Assembly: GCA_950063125.1 (NCBI GenBank)
Contig: CATLZI010000135.1
Location: forward strand, 1 to 5,989
Reading direction: 5' to 3'
Source of the DNA: an uncultured Porticoccus sp.
GTDB taxonomy: Bacteria > Pseudomonadota > Gammaproteobacteria > Pseudomonadales > Porticoccaceae
DNA length: 5,989 bases
Below the pieces are notes generated by a model. The model was given only the letters and a program-made list of their open reading frames with translations. It searched no databases and was not told where the DNA came from. Below are positions 1 to 5,384 of the stretch, one piece after another. Position 1 is the first letter of the stretch, and each line of letters starts with the position of its first letter. The translations under genes were made by a program, and so were the position numbers.

Positions 1-663
1 GTGGCCGGCAAGTACGACCTGATGAACGACCTGATGTCCGGGGGCATCCATCGGCTCTGGAAACGCTATACCATTGAGTTGTCCGGGGTGCGCAGCGGCC
101 AGCGGGTACTGGATATCGCCGGTGGCACCGGCGACCTGACCGTTAAATTTTCGCGGCTGGTGGGCCCCACCGGTGAAGTGGTACTGGCAGACATCAACGA
201 CTCCATGCTGAAGGTAGGCCGTGACAAGCTAACGGACCGCGGTGCAGGGGGCAACGTCCGCTATGCACAGGCCGATGCCCAGTATCTGCCATTCCCCGAC
301 AATACCTTTGACTGCATCACCATCGCCTTCGGCCTGCGCAACGTCACCGACAAGGACCTGGCCCTGCAATCCATGCTTCGGGTGCTGAAACCCGGTGGCA
401 GACTGCTGGTGCTGGAATTCTCCACCCCCACCAGCGGCCTGTTGGGCAAGGTCTACGACTTTTATTCTTTCAACCTGTTGCCGAGAATCGGCCAGTTGGT
501 CGCCCACGACGGGGACAGCTATCAGTACCTGGCAGAGTCGATTCGCATGCACCCGGACCAGGAAACCCTGAAAACGATGATGGCGGATGCAGGCTTCGTC
601 AACCTCGACTATCACAACATGACCGGTGGGATCGTTGCCCTTCATCGGGGTTTCAAACCCTGA
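1..663 (+). CDS. ubiE: UbiE, SAM-dependent C-methyltransferase of ubiquinone/menaquinone biosynthesis (5' partial)
   Basis: UbiE transfers a methyl group from S-adenosylmethionine to the ring carbon of demethoxy-quinol intermediates in ubiquinone synthesis, and to demethylmenaquinol where menaquinone is made. It works in the cytoplasm or at the inner face of the membrane. Residues are numbered from the first visible codon. The first family signature is seen as Y5-D6-x-M8-N9 to S13, H17 and W20. The SAM-binding loop is [11 protein letters not shown] (37-47), and [18 protein letters not shown] follows at 97-114. The second signature runs from R127-V-L-K-P-G-G to E139-x-S141. The family is about 250 residues long and 220 are visible. 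The GTG at base 1 aligns with an internal valine of E. coli UbiE (VASKYD), so it is not the real start and about 30 residues lie off the left edge. The stop overlaps the ubiJ start by one base (TGATG). Confidence 0.97.
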   Translation: MAGKYDLMNDLMSGGIHRLWKRYTIELSGVRSGQRVLDIAGGTGDLTVKFSRLVGPTGEVVLADINDSMLKVGRDKLTDRGAGGNVRYAQADAQYLPFPDNTFDCITIAFGLRNVTDKDLALQSMLRVLKPGGRLLVLEFSTPTSGLLGKVYDFYSFNLLPRIGQLVAHDGDSYQYLAESIRMHPDQETLKTMMADAGFVNLDYHNMTGGIVALHRGFKP

Positions 664-665
664 TG
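643..665 (+). promoter_or_regulatory. Hairpin over the ubiE stop / ubiJ start
   Basis: Bases 643-653 pair with 655-665 around a single central C654: CATC with GATG, one G-U wobble, then GGGTTT with AAACCC. In RNA this gives a stem of about 10 bp closed by a three-base loop. The right arm contains the ubiE stop and the ubiJ ATG (663-665), and there is no Shine-Dalgarno sequence at a usable distance. The pairing is seen directly. The inference is that ubiJ translation depends on ribosomes finishing ubiE and melting the hairpin. Confidence 0.5.
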
Positions 666-1325
666 TTTGATTTCCTGAAACACAATCCACTGCAGGCGCT
701 ACACAGCTCTGCACTCATGGCTGTGGAAACGGCTATCAACAGTGGTCTGAAGTACGATTCCGCTACCCGGAAAGCCCTCGGCGAAATGAACGGCCAGGTG
801 CTTGAAATCAACTGCACCCTTCCGCCACTGACTTTCTACGTTATTTTCGGAGAAGACAGTGTCAGCCTGCTCTCCCATTATGAGGGAACGGCAAATACCA
901 GCCTGCGGGGAACCGCCCTGTCACTCGCTGCACTGGCGACAAACGGTGAGGACAAAGTCTCCTTTTACGGCACGGGTGTCGAAGTAGAGGGCGACCACGA
1001 TCTGCTCCGGCAGATACGCAGGATTCTCAAACACCTGGATGTGGACTGGGAGGCCGCACTGGCGAAACTGATTGGTGATGTACCCGCGCACCTAGTGGGA
1101 GAGTCCCTGCGCAGTGCGGCAACATGGCAGACACAAACAGCCAAACGCGCCGCCAGTGCCGCCGCTGAGTTCGCCCAGGAGGAAATACGACTGACCCCCA
1201 GCGCCAACGAAGTGGCGCATTTCAGGACCCAGGTTCGCCAACTGAGTACAGATGTGGACCGACTGGCTGCCCGCATCCACAAAATCAGCCTCAAGCTAGA
1301 CCCCCAACCCCGGAACAGCGACTAG
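663..1325 (+). CDS. ubiJ: UbiJ, SCP2-domain accessory factor of ubiquinone biosynthesis
   Basis: UbiJ is a non-enzymatic protein. In E. coli it is needed for aerobic ubiquinone synthesis, binds the lipid intermediates through an SCP2 (sterol carrier protein 2) fold, and works with UbiK in the soluble Ubi complex. The protein has 220 residues against about 200 in E. coli. The SCP2-like part covers roughly residues 10-115, with the usual alternation of strands and an amphipathic N-terminal helix. The conserved patch DVDWEAALAKLIGDVPAHL (126-144) matches the 'GD.A' region of YigP/UbiJ. The C-terminus (173-210, from EEIRLTPSANEVAHF) is predicted to be a long charged helix, the region expected to form a coiled coil with UbiK. 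Sequence conservation is low in this family, so the call rests on the SCP2 pattern, the C-terminal motif and the position between ubiE and ubiB. The start overlaps the ubiE stop and has no Shine-Dalgarno sequence. Confidence 0.93.
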   Translation: MFDFLKHNPLQALHSSALMAVETAINSGLKYDSATRKALGEMNGQVLEINCTLPPLTFYVIFGEDSVSLLSHYEGTANTSLRGTALSLAALATNGEDKVSFYGTGVEVEGDHDLLRQIRRILKHLDVDWEAALAKLIGDVPAHLVGESLRSAATWQTQTAKRAASAAAEFAQEEIRLTPSANEVAHFRTQVRQLSTDVDRLAARIHKISLKLDPQPRNSD

Positions 1326-1327
1326 CC

Positions 1328-2938
1328 ATGTCAAGAATCCGTCGGCTCAGCACGATCCTGCGCACCACCACTCGTTACCGACTGGACACCTTTCTCGATG
1401 CAGACAGACTGCCCTGGAGCGTCCGGCTACTTCTGAAGCTCAAGCGGCTGCTACCCGAACCAAAACAACCGCGTGGTGAACGGTTGCGGCAGGCCATGGA
1501 AGATCTCGGGCCCATTTTCATCAAGTTCGGCCAATTGCTGTCTACCCGGCCGGATCTGATCCCATCGGATATCTGCCAACAACTGGACAAACTGCAGGAC
1601 AATGTCCCGCCTTTCGACAAAGCCCATTTCGTCGCCATCGTCGAGCAGGCACTGGAGGACAGTGTCGACAATCTGTTTCTGCATTTTGACCGGGAGCCCC
1701 TGGCCTCCGCCTCCGTGGCACAGGTCCACGCAGCGACACTGCATGACGGGCGCGAAGTGGTCGTCAAGGCCATTCGGCCCGGCATCGAAAAAACCATTGG
1801 CCAGGATATCAGGCTGCTGTTCACCATGGCCCGCTGGCTCGAAAGCAATACCGTCGATGGTCGGAGAATGCGCTTGACCGAAGTGGTCAGCGACTATCAA
1901 AACACCATTCTCGATGAACTCAACCTGCAACGGGAAGGCGCCAATGCCTCCATGTTGCGGCGCAATTTTGATCGCTCTCCACTGCTCTACGTACCCGAGG
2001 TATTCTGGTCACACACCAATGAAAAAGTCCTAGTGATGGAACGCATCTACGCCATACCGGTCACGGATATCACCACCCTGCAACAGCACGAGACCAACTT
2101 CAAAGTACTTGCCGAACGTGGAGTGGAAATCTTTTTCACCCAGGTGTTCGAGCACAATTTTTTTCATGCCGATATGCATCCCGGCAATATATTTGTGGAT
2201 CCAGTGGACCCGCAGCAACCAAAATACCTGGCGGTGGACTGCGCGATTATGGGCACCCTGACCGAAGCCGACCAGTATTATCTGGCCCGCAATCTACTGG
2301 CCATCTTCCGCCGGGACTATCAACAGGTGGCAGAACTCCATGTCCTGTCGGGCTGGGTTCCGGAGGGCACCAATGTGGGTGAATTTGCCGCCGCCATTCG
2401 CACTGTCTGCGAGCCCATTTTTGAGCGCCCTTTGCGCGAAATCTCCTTTGGACTGCTGTTGGTCAACCTGTTTCGCACCGCCCGGCGCTTCGATATGGAA
2501 GTACAGCCATCGCTGGTGTTGCTGCAGAAGACCCTGCTCAATATCGAGGGCCTCGGCCGTCAACTGTATCCAGACCTGGATCTGTGGGCCACGGCTCACC
2601 CCTTCCTGGAGCGCTGGCTGAAAGAACGCTTCAAGCCAAACGCCCTGATGGAACAGCTCAAGCGCCACGGCCCGGAATGGCTGGAGCAGTTTCCCCAGTT
2701 ACCCCAGCTGGTTTTTCAGACCCTGGAACGACTACAGGCGAAAGAAGTCGGCCTGAAGGAAATTCCTGCCAGTGTCCCGGTCAGAACGGGACAGCGCCGG
2801 CGAACCCTGCTCGGCGCGGCACTGATCGGTATTGGTCTGGGCAGTGCTTTTCCTGAATGGACGGATACAATCCAGCAAATGCCCGCCGGCAGCCTGGTTC
2901 TGGTGGGAATCGGTGTGCTGTTATTGATAGTGCGCTGA
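1328..2938 (+). CDS. ubiB: UbiB, ADCK/UbiB-family atypical kinase-like ATPase for ubiquinone biosynthesis
   Basis: UbiB is required for ubiquinone production and belongs to the ADCK3/Coq8 protein-kinase-like family, whose members hydrolyse ATP and are thought to help extract or present membrane-embedded intermediates. The 536 residues are close to the E. coli length (546). Visible motifs are the family-specific KxGQ (K66-F-G-Q69), the alanine-rich nucleotide loop ASASVAQVH (126-134), the strand lysine K147 in VVVKAIRP, E197 and E203 in ELNLQREGAN, and the catalytic loop HADMHPGN (280-287; D282, N287). The DFG-equivalent site reads D304-C-A306, where E. coli has DCG. Two hydrophobic segments at about 493-508 and 520-535 form the usual C-terminal membrane anchor. 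The gene begins two bases after the ubiJ stop. A GGA lies 13 bases upstream, too far to be a strong ribosome site, so coupling with ubiJ is likely. Confidence 0.97.
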   Translation: MSRIRRLSTILRTTTRYRLDTFLDADRLPWSVRLLLKLKRLLPEPKQPRGERLRQAMEDLGPIFIKFGQLLSTRPDLIPSDICQQLDKLQDNVPPFDKAHFVAIVEQALEDSVDNLFLHFDREPLASASVAQVHAATLHDGREVVVKAIRPGIEKTIGQDIRLLFTMARWLESNTVDGRRMRLTEVVSDYQNTILDELNLQREGANASMLRRNFDRSPLLYVPEVFWSHTNEKVLVMERIYAIPVTDITTLQQHETNFKVLAERGVEIFFTQVFEHNFFHADMHPGNIFVDPVDPQQPKYLAVDCAIMGTLTEADQYYLARNLLAIFRRDYQQVAELHVLSGWVPEGTNVGEFAAAIRTVCEPIFERPLREISFGLLLVNLFRTARRFDMEVQPSLVLLQKTLLNIEGLGRQLYPDLDLWATAHPFLERWLKERFKPNALMEQLKRHGPEWLEQFPQLPQLVFQTLERLQAKEVGLKEIPASVPVRTGQRRRTLLGAALIGIGLGSAFPEWTDTIQQMPAGSLVLVGIGVLLLIVR

Positions 2939-2960
2939 CGATTGTCCCGGAAAATCCGTA

Positions 2961-2988
2961 TTGCCGATCCAACCACAACTGTCATAAT
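2961..2988 (+). promoter_or_regulatory. Candidate sigma-70 promoter for hisI (near-leaderless)
   Basis: TTGCCG (2961-2966) and CATAAT (2983-2988) are spaced by 16 bases and match the -35 and -10 consensus at 4/6 and 5/6 positions. Transcription would start around 2995-2996, at the hisI ATG itself. This agrees with the lack of any Shine-Dalgarno sequence before that ATG. The promoter falls in the widest gap before tatA (57 bp between ubiB and hisI). This is a pattern match only. Confidence 0.4.
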
Positions 2989-2995
2989 GGCCGCC

Positions 2996-3379
2996 ATGAC
3001 TGACTTTCTCGATCAAATCACCTGGAATGAAGATGGCCTGCTGCCCGCTGTTGCACAGGACGCCGAGTCGGGTCGTATCCTGATGGTGGCCTGGATGAAC
3101 CGGGAGGCATTAGAACTCACCGCCACTGAAGGTCGCGCCGTGTACTGGTCCCGCTCCCGCCGCAAACTGTGGCGCAAGGGTGAGGAATCCGGTCATATTC
3201 AGCGAGTCGGGGAAATTCGTCTGGACTGCGACGGCGATGTTATCGTGTTACAGGTTGAACAGCTCGGCGGGATCGCCTGCCATACGGGGCGAACATCCTG
3301 CTTTTATCGTGTCCTGAAAGACGGACAGTGGCACACGGTGGACCCTGTTATCAAAGATCCCAGAGACATTTATTCATGA
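2996..3379 (+). CDS. hisI: HisI, phosphoribosyl-AMP cyclohydrolase
   Basis: HisI opens the adenine ring of phosphoribosyl-AMP, the third step of histidine synthesis, in the cytoplasm as a zinc- and magnesium-dependent dimer. The 127 residues match the stand-alone form, not the fused HisIE of E. coli. Visible motifs are [14 protein letters not shown] (26-39), [18 protein letters not shown] (50-67), the metal site D77-C78-D79-x-D81 and the segment [15 protein letters not shown] (91-105). The aspartates are the expected Mg ligands, and C78, C95 and C102 the expected zinc ligands. The start at 2996 gives the N-terminus [10 protein letters not shown], which aligns with Pseudomonas-type HisI. An in-frame ATG at 2987 and a TTG at 2942 would add non-homologous residues. 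No Shine-Dalgarno sequence is visible. The gene ends in an ATGA overlap with hisE. Confidence 0.97.
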   Translation: MTDFLDQITWNEDGLLPAVAQDAESGRILMVAWMNREALELTATEGRAVYWSRSRRKLWRKGEESGHIQRVGEIRLDCDGDVIVLQVEQLGGIACHTGRTSCFYRVLKDGQWHTVDPVIKDPRDIYS

Positions 3380-3720
3380 ACAGTTGCCGTGATGATATAT
3401 TGACCCGATTAAGCCAGATACTGGAAGATCGCAAAGGCTACTCGCATCAGGAATCTTATGTGGCCAGCCTGCACCACAAGGGTTTGAATAAAATCCTGGA
3501 AAAGATAGGCGAAGAGTGTACTGAAACGATTCTGGCCGCCAAGGATGCAGCGGCCAGCAATGACAACAGCAAAGTGATTTATGAAACCGCAGATCTCTGG
3601 TTTCACACACTGGTGATGCTGTCCCATCTCGGTGAGGGCCCTGAACCGGTTCTCAGGGAACTGGAACGACGCTTCAATCTGTCGGGCCTCGAAGAGAAAG
3701 CACAACGCAATTCAACCTGA
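3376..3720 (+). CDS. hisE: HisE, phosphoribosyl-ATP pyrophosphohydrolase
   Basis: HisE removes pyrophosphate from phosphoribosyl-ATP, the step just before HisI, so the two neighbouring genes make enzymes for consecutive reactions. The 114-residue product belongs to the all-helical MazG-like superfamily. Visible features are the segment [21 protein letters not shown] (19-39), the acidic cluster GEECTE with E46, E47 and E50, and the second acidic pair E70 and D73 in [11 protein letters not shown]. These are the Mg-pyrophosphate ligands expected for the family. The start at 3376 overlaps the hisI stop by four bases (ATGA) and removes a non-homologous N-terminal extension that a longer reading from 3328 would give. 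The hisI-hisE pair sits between the ubi and tat genes, as in Pseudomonas. Confidence 0.96.
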   Translation: MNSCRDDILTRLSQILEDRKGYSHQESYVASLHHKGLNKILEKIGEECTETILAAKDAAASNDNSKVIYETADLWFHTLVMLSHLGEGPEPVLRELERRFNLSGLEEKAQRNST

Positions 3721-3738
3721 TTGACAAGAGAGAGAATT

Positions 3739-3981
3739 ATGGGCTTTGGCTGGCAGGAACTGTTAATTATTCTGATTATCGTGGCGCTGATTTTTGGCAC
3801 CAAAAAGCTTCGTGGTATCGGCACTGACATTGGCGGTGCGGTCAAAGGGTTCAAGGAATCCATGTCCGGCGATTCGGACAAGGAACCGGAACACCTCGAC
3901 GATGGTAAATCGGCTAACACCCAGATGAATACCGATGACAGTGCCGCGTCGACCGGCGAAAAGAAAACCACAGACCAGTAG
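3739..3981 (+). CDS. tatA: TatA, pore-forming subunit of the twin-arginine translocase
   Basis: TatA assembles in the inner membrane into variable-size oligomers that let folded proteins with twin-arginine signal peptides cross. The 80-residue protein has the standard layout: a short N-terminus with polar E7, one membrane helix (about 5-19), the hinge F19-G20, an amphipathic helix starting [22 protein letters not shown] (21-42), and an acidic, disordered tail rich in D, S and T. The start at 3739 gives MGFGWQELL, typical of TatA, and is preceded by a purine-rich GAGAGAG ribosome site (3728-3734). A TTG start at 3721 would add six charged residues before the membrane helix and is rejected. It lies 18 bp after hisE with no room for a terminator, so it is probably co-transcribed. 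Confidence 0.96.
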   Translation: MGFGWQELLIILIIVALIFGTKKLRGIGTDIGGAVKGFKESMSGDSDKEPEHLDDGKSANTQMNTDDSAASTGEKKTTDQ

Positions 3982-4011
3982 GCGTGACAGCGACCTTGCG
4001 GATATTGCCGT

Positions 4012-4338
4012 ATGTTTGATATTGGCTTTGCCGAATTATTAGTCATCGCCGTTGTGGCCCTGGTTGTCATGGGTCCTGAGCGTCTGCCCCAGACCCTGCG
4101 CACCATGGGCCTCTGGATTGGCCGGATCCGCCAGACATTTTCCTCCGTCCGCCAGGAACTCGAAAACGAAGTCGGCATGGATGACATTCGCCGGCAGTTG
4201 CACAACGAGAAACTGATGCGTGACCTGAAAAACGCCAAAGCGGAGTTCGAAGACCTGCCCAGCCCACAGGACACCAAACCTGACACTGATGAACGGTCAA
4301 CCGAGACAGCTGACACGCCCGACGAAACCAAACCATGA
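4012..4338 (+). CDS. tatB: TatB, receptor-complex subunit of the twin-arginine translocase
   Basis: TatB pairs with TatC to form the receptor that binds twin-arginine signal peptides. The N-terminus [19 protein letters not shown] is the TatB hallmark, with E8 in the membrane helix and the hinge G21-P22-E23-R24-L25-P26, where TatA has FG. It is followed by a long amphipathic helix (about 27-85) and a short charged tail. At 108 residues it is well short of E. coli TatB (171), but the variable C-terminal tail accounts for the difference. A GGA at 4000-4002, nine bases before the ATG, is a weak ribosome site. The 30 bp gap from tatA shows no terminator. The stop codon overlaps the tatC start (ATGA). 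Confidence 0.95.
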   Translation: MFDIGFAELLVIAVVALVVMGPERLPQTLRTMGLWIGRIRQTFSSVRQELENEVGMDDIRRQLHNEKLMRDLKNAKAEFEDLPSPQDTKPDTDERSTETADTPDETKP

Positions 4339-5087
4339 GTGAAGAAAAACTGCTGAGCCAACCCTTCATCAGCCATATCATTGAATTGCGCAATCGCCTG
4401 TTGCGCTCTGTGATTGTAGTGCTGTTGATCTTTCTGGGGCTATTTTCCTTCAGTAACGACCTCTACCTGTACATTTCGGAACCCCTCAGGCTGCATCTAC
4501 CGAACACCTCGTCGATGATTGCCACCGATGTCGCGTCACCGTTTCTCACCCCCTTTAAATTGACGCTGGTGCTGTCAATCTTTGCCGCTATGCCCTTTAT
4601 TCTGTATCAGGTATGGGCCTTCGTTGCCCCCGGGCTCTACCAGCGTGAAAAGAAAATTGTGCTGCCCCTGTTTTTTTCCAGCGTTCTGCTGTTCTACGGT
4701 GGAATGGCTTTCGCTTACTACGTGGTATTCCCACTGGTCTTTATGTTCTTCACCAGTGTCGGCCCGGAAGGCGTGGCCGTCATGACGGATATTCGCAGCT
4801 ATCTGGATTTCGTCCTGAAATTGTTTTTTGCGTTTGGCATCAGTTTTCAAATTCCAATCGGCGTGGTAATCCTGACCTGGATGGGTATTATCGAACCGGA
4901 CCAGCTGGCTAACAAACGCCCCTATGTGTTTGTTATCTGTTTTGTGTTCGGTATGCTACTCACTCCCCCGGACATTCTGTCCCAAACACTGCTTGCAGTA
5001 CCCATGTGGCTATTGTTTGAAGTGGGTATTCTGTTTGGCCGGTGTATCAAACCCCGCTCGACTACCGCTGACGACAATCAGGCCTGA
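4335..5087 (+). CDS. tatC: TatC, core signal-peptide-binding subunit of the twin-arginine translocase
   Basis: TatC is the polytopic inner-membrane protein that recognises the twin-arginine signal. Its 250 residues (E. coli 258) contain six hydrophobic segments, at about 22-40, 73-92, 108-138, 158-182, 195-210 and 215-235. Key positions are visible: SHIIELRNR with E17 (E. coli E15), F96 and P99 in [17 protein letters not shown] with E105 (E. coli E103), and P211-P212-D213 in the final loop. In helix 4 the normally acidic residue is Q172 (E. coli E170, in SFEVP; here SFQIP). The start overlaps the tatB stop by four bases, without its own Shine-Dalgarno sequence. No tatD follows, and the ~300 bp downstream is regulatory sequence for the next gene. 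Confidence 0.97.
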   Translation: MSEEKLLSQPFISHIIELRNRLLRSVIVVLLIFLGLFSFSNDLYLYISEPLRLHLPNTSSMIATDVASPFLTPFKLTLVLSIFAAMPFILYQVWAFVAPGLYQREKKIVLPLFFSSVLLFYGGMAFAYYVVFPLVFMFFTSVGPEGVAVMTDIRSYLDFVLKLFFAFGISFQIPIGVVILTWMGIIEPDQLANKRPYVFVICFVFGMLLTPPDILSQTLLAVPMWLLFEVGILFGRCIKPRSTTADDNQA

Positions 5088-5109
5088 CCCGCTTTATCAT
5101 CTATGGCGA

Positions 5110-5149
5110 GTGCACCATTAACGCCACCTCTGTGGCAAAAACAGTGCAC
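5110..5149. repeat. Nested inverted repeat, candidate upstream activator element
   Basis: GTGCAC (5110-5115) and GTGCAC (5144-5149) form outer arms around a perfect inner stem, GCCAC (5123-5127) and GTGGC (5132-5136) with loop CTCT. A 7-by-7 internal loop separates the two stems. No T-run follows, so it is not an intrinsic terminator. It lies about 110-150 bp upstream of the predicted RpoN start site, where NtrC-type activators usually bind. TGCACCA (5111-5117) matches one NtrC half-site and CAGTGCA (5142-5148) resembles the other. They are 24 bp apart instead of about 3, so no single standard NtrC dyad is present. The repeat is certain but its role is a guess. Confidence 0.4.
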
Positions 5150-5205
5150 GCTTTCTGCTCCGGCCTGTCTTTAGACCTCTCACGACAATAAGAAAAAACC
5201 CTGTT

Positions 5206-5218
5206 TTTCAATGTATTA
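5206..5218 (+). promoter_or_regulatory. Candidate IHF binding site
   Basis: TTTCAATGTATTA matches the IHF consensus WATCAA-N4-TTR at all specified positions except the second. An A-tract (5193-5198) lies just upstream, as is common at strong IHF sites. Its place between the upstream inverted repeat and the -24/-12 promoter is where IHF bends DNA in RpoN-dependent promoters. Confidence 0.45.
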
Positions 5219-5233
5219 AACGTATTTTTCAGG

Positions 5234-5250
5234 TTGGCATCTATTATGCA
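5234..5250 (+). promoter_or_regulatory. Sigma-54 (RpoN) -24/-12 promoter
   Basis: TTGGCATCTATTATGCA has GG at 5236-5237 and GC at 5248-5249, exactly ten bases apart. Compared with YTGGCACGNNNNTTGCW it keeps TTGGCA and TGCA, with mismatches at the C/G pair after TGGCA and at the first T of TTGC. The preceding CAGG also fits the extended consensus. Transcription is predicted to start near 5261. RpoN promoters need an NtrC-family activator, which fits nitrogen control of the NirB/NasC-like gene downstream. Confidence 0.72.
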
Positions 5251-5265
5251 TCGACATAGATAGCC
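5236..5265. repeat. Inverted repeat over the RpoN promoter and start site
   Basis: GGCATCTAT (5236-5244) and ATAGATAGCC (5256-5265) are complementary except for one extra A (5262), with an 11-base spacer. The arms cover the -24 GG and the predicted +1, with the -12 GC in the spacer. It could be an operator for a repressor or a chance dyad. I recognise no family for it. Confidence 0.35.
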
Positions 5266-5384
5266 GCCCCAGAATCTCTCTCTTACCGGGTAGTGGCAAC
5301 ACATTAAGTTCCAGGTAATGAAGCCTGCCGAGTCACTTGTGCCAACAGTGGTTCGACAGGCTTTTTTTATTGAACAGGCAACAA
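5261..5384 (+). promoter_or_regulatory. Attenuator leader with ANTAR-type antiterminator hairpin
   Basis: This is the predicted ~124-nt untranslated leader of the oxidoreductase gene. At 5312-5327, CAGGU pairs with GCCUG around the six-base loop AAUGAA (5317-5322), which has A at position 1 and G at position 4 as in RNA hairpins bound by ANTAR-domain antiterminators (NasR, NasT, EutV). The stem can extend by UUC (5309-5311) with GAG (5330-5332) across a CC bulge. Its right arm is the left arm of the terminator, so the two folds exclude each other. The expected upstream partner hairpin is unclear. One candidate is the imperfect stem around ACCGGG (5285-5290). Another is TAGTG (5291-5295) with CATTA (5302-5306) and loop GCAACA. 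Confidence 0.5.
5321..5368 (+). terminator. Intrinsic terminator inside the leader
   Basis: Bases 5321-5337 pair with 5347-5363 over 17 positions, with one C-A mismatch and two G-U wobbles, closed by a nine-base loop (5338-5346). A run of seven T (5362-5368) follows, partly inside the stem base. This is a textbook Rho-independent signal on the + strand. It ends only 16 bases before the start codon at 5385, so any transcript from upstream must read through it to express the oxidoreductase. It also lies downstream of tatC, and no stronger terminator comes before it, so it may end tat transcripts too. Confidence 0.9.

Noticed and set aside
663..1325. A small RNA like E. coli EsrE within the ubiJ 3' region
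   Set aside because: No promoter or terminator is visible inside ubiJ, and the reading frame is intact to its end.
2942..2995. Upstream starts for hisI (TTG 2942, ATG 2987)
   Set aside because: The added residues have no counterpart in HisI proteins and no ribosome site precedes either codon. [10 protein letters not shown] at 2996 aligns with the family start.
3603..4376. A 257-codon open frame on the minus strand opposite hisE-tatA-tatB
   Set aside because: It is serine- and arginine-rich with no motif, and lies opposite three genes with clear family signatures.
5193..5209. A-run/T-run hairpin (AAAAAC, CCT, GTTTTT) as a tatC terminator
   Set aside because: The stem is almost all A-T, and the T-run lies inside the stem and is not after it. 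It is better read as an A-tract beside the IHF-like site.
5370..5372. TTG as an earlier start for the flavoprotein
   Set aside because: It lies two bases after the terminator T-run with no ribosome site, and adds no recognisable residues. ATG 5385 has AGG at good spacing.
5088..5384. tRNA, CRISPR or mobile-element remnants in the spacer
   Set aside because: No cloverleaf, regular direct repeats, transposase fragments or target-site duplications are seen. The structures present are explained as control elements.
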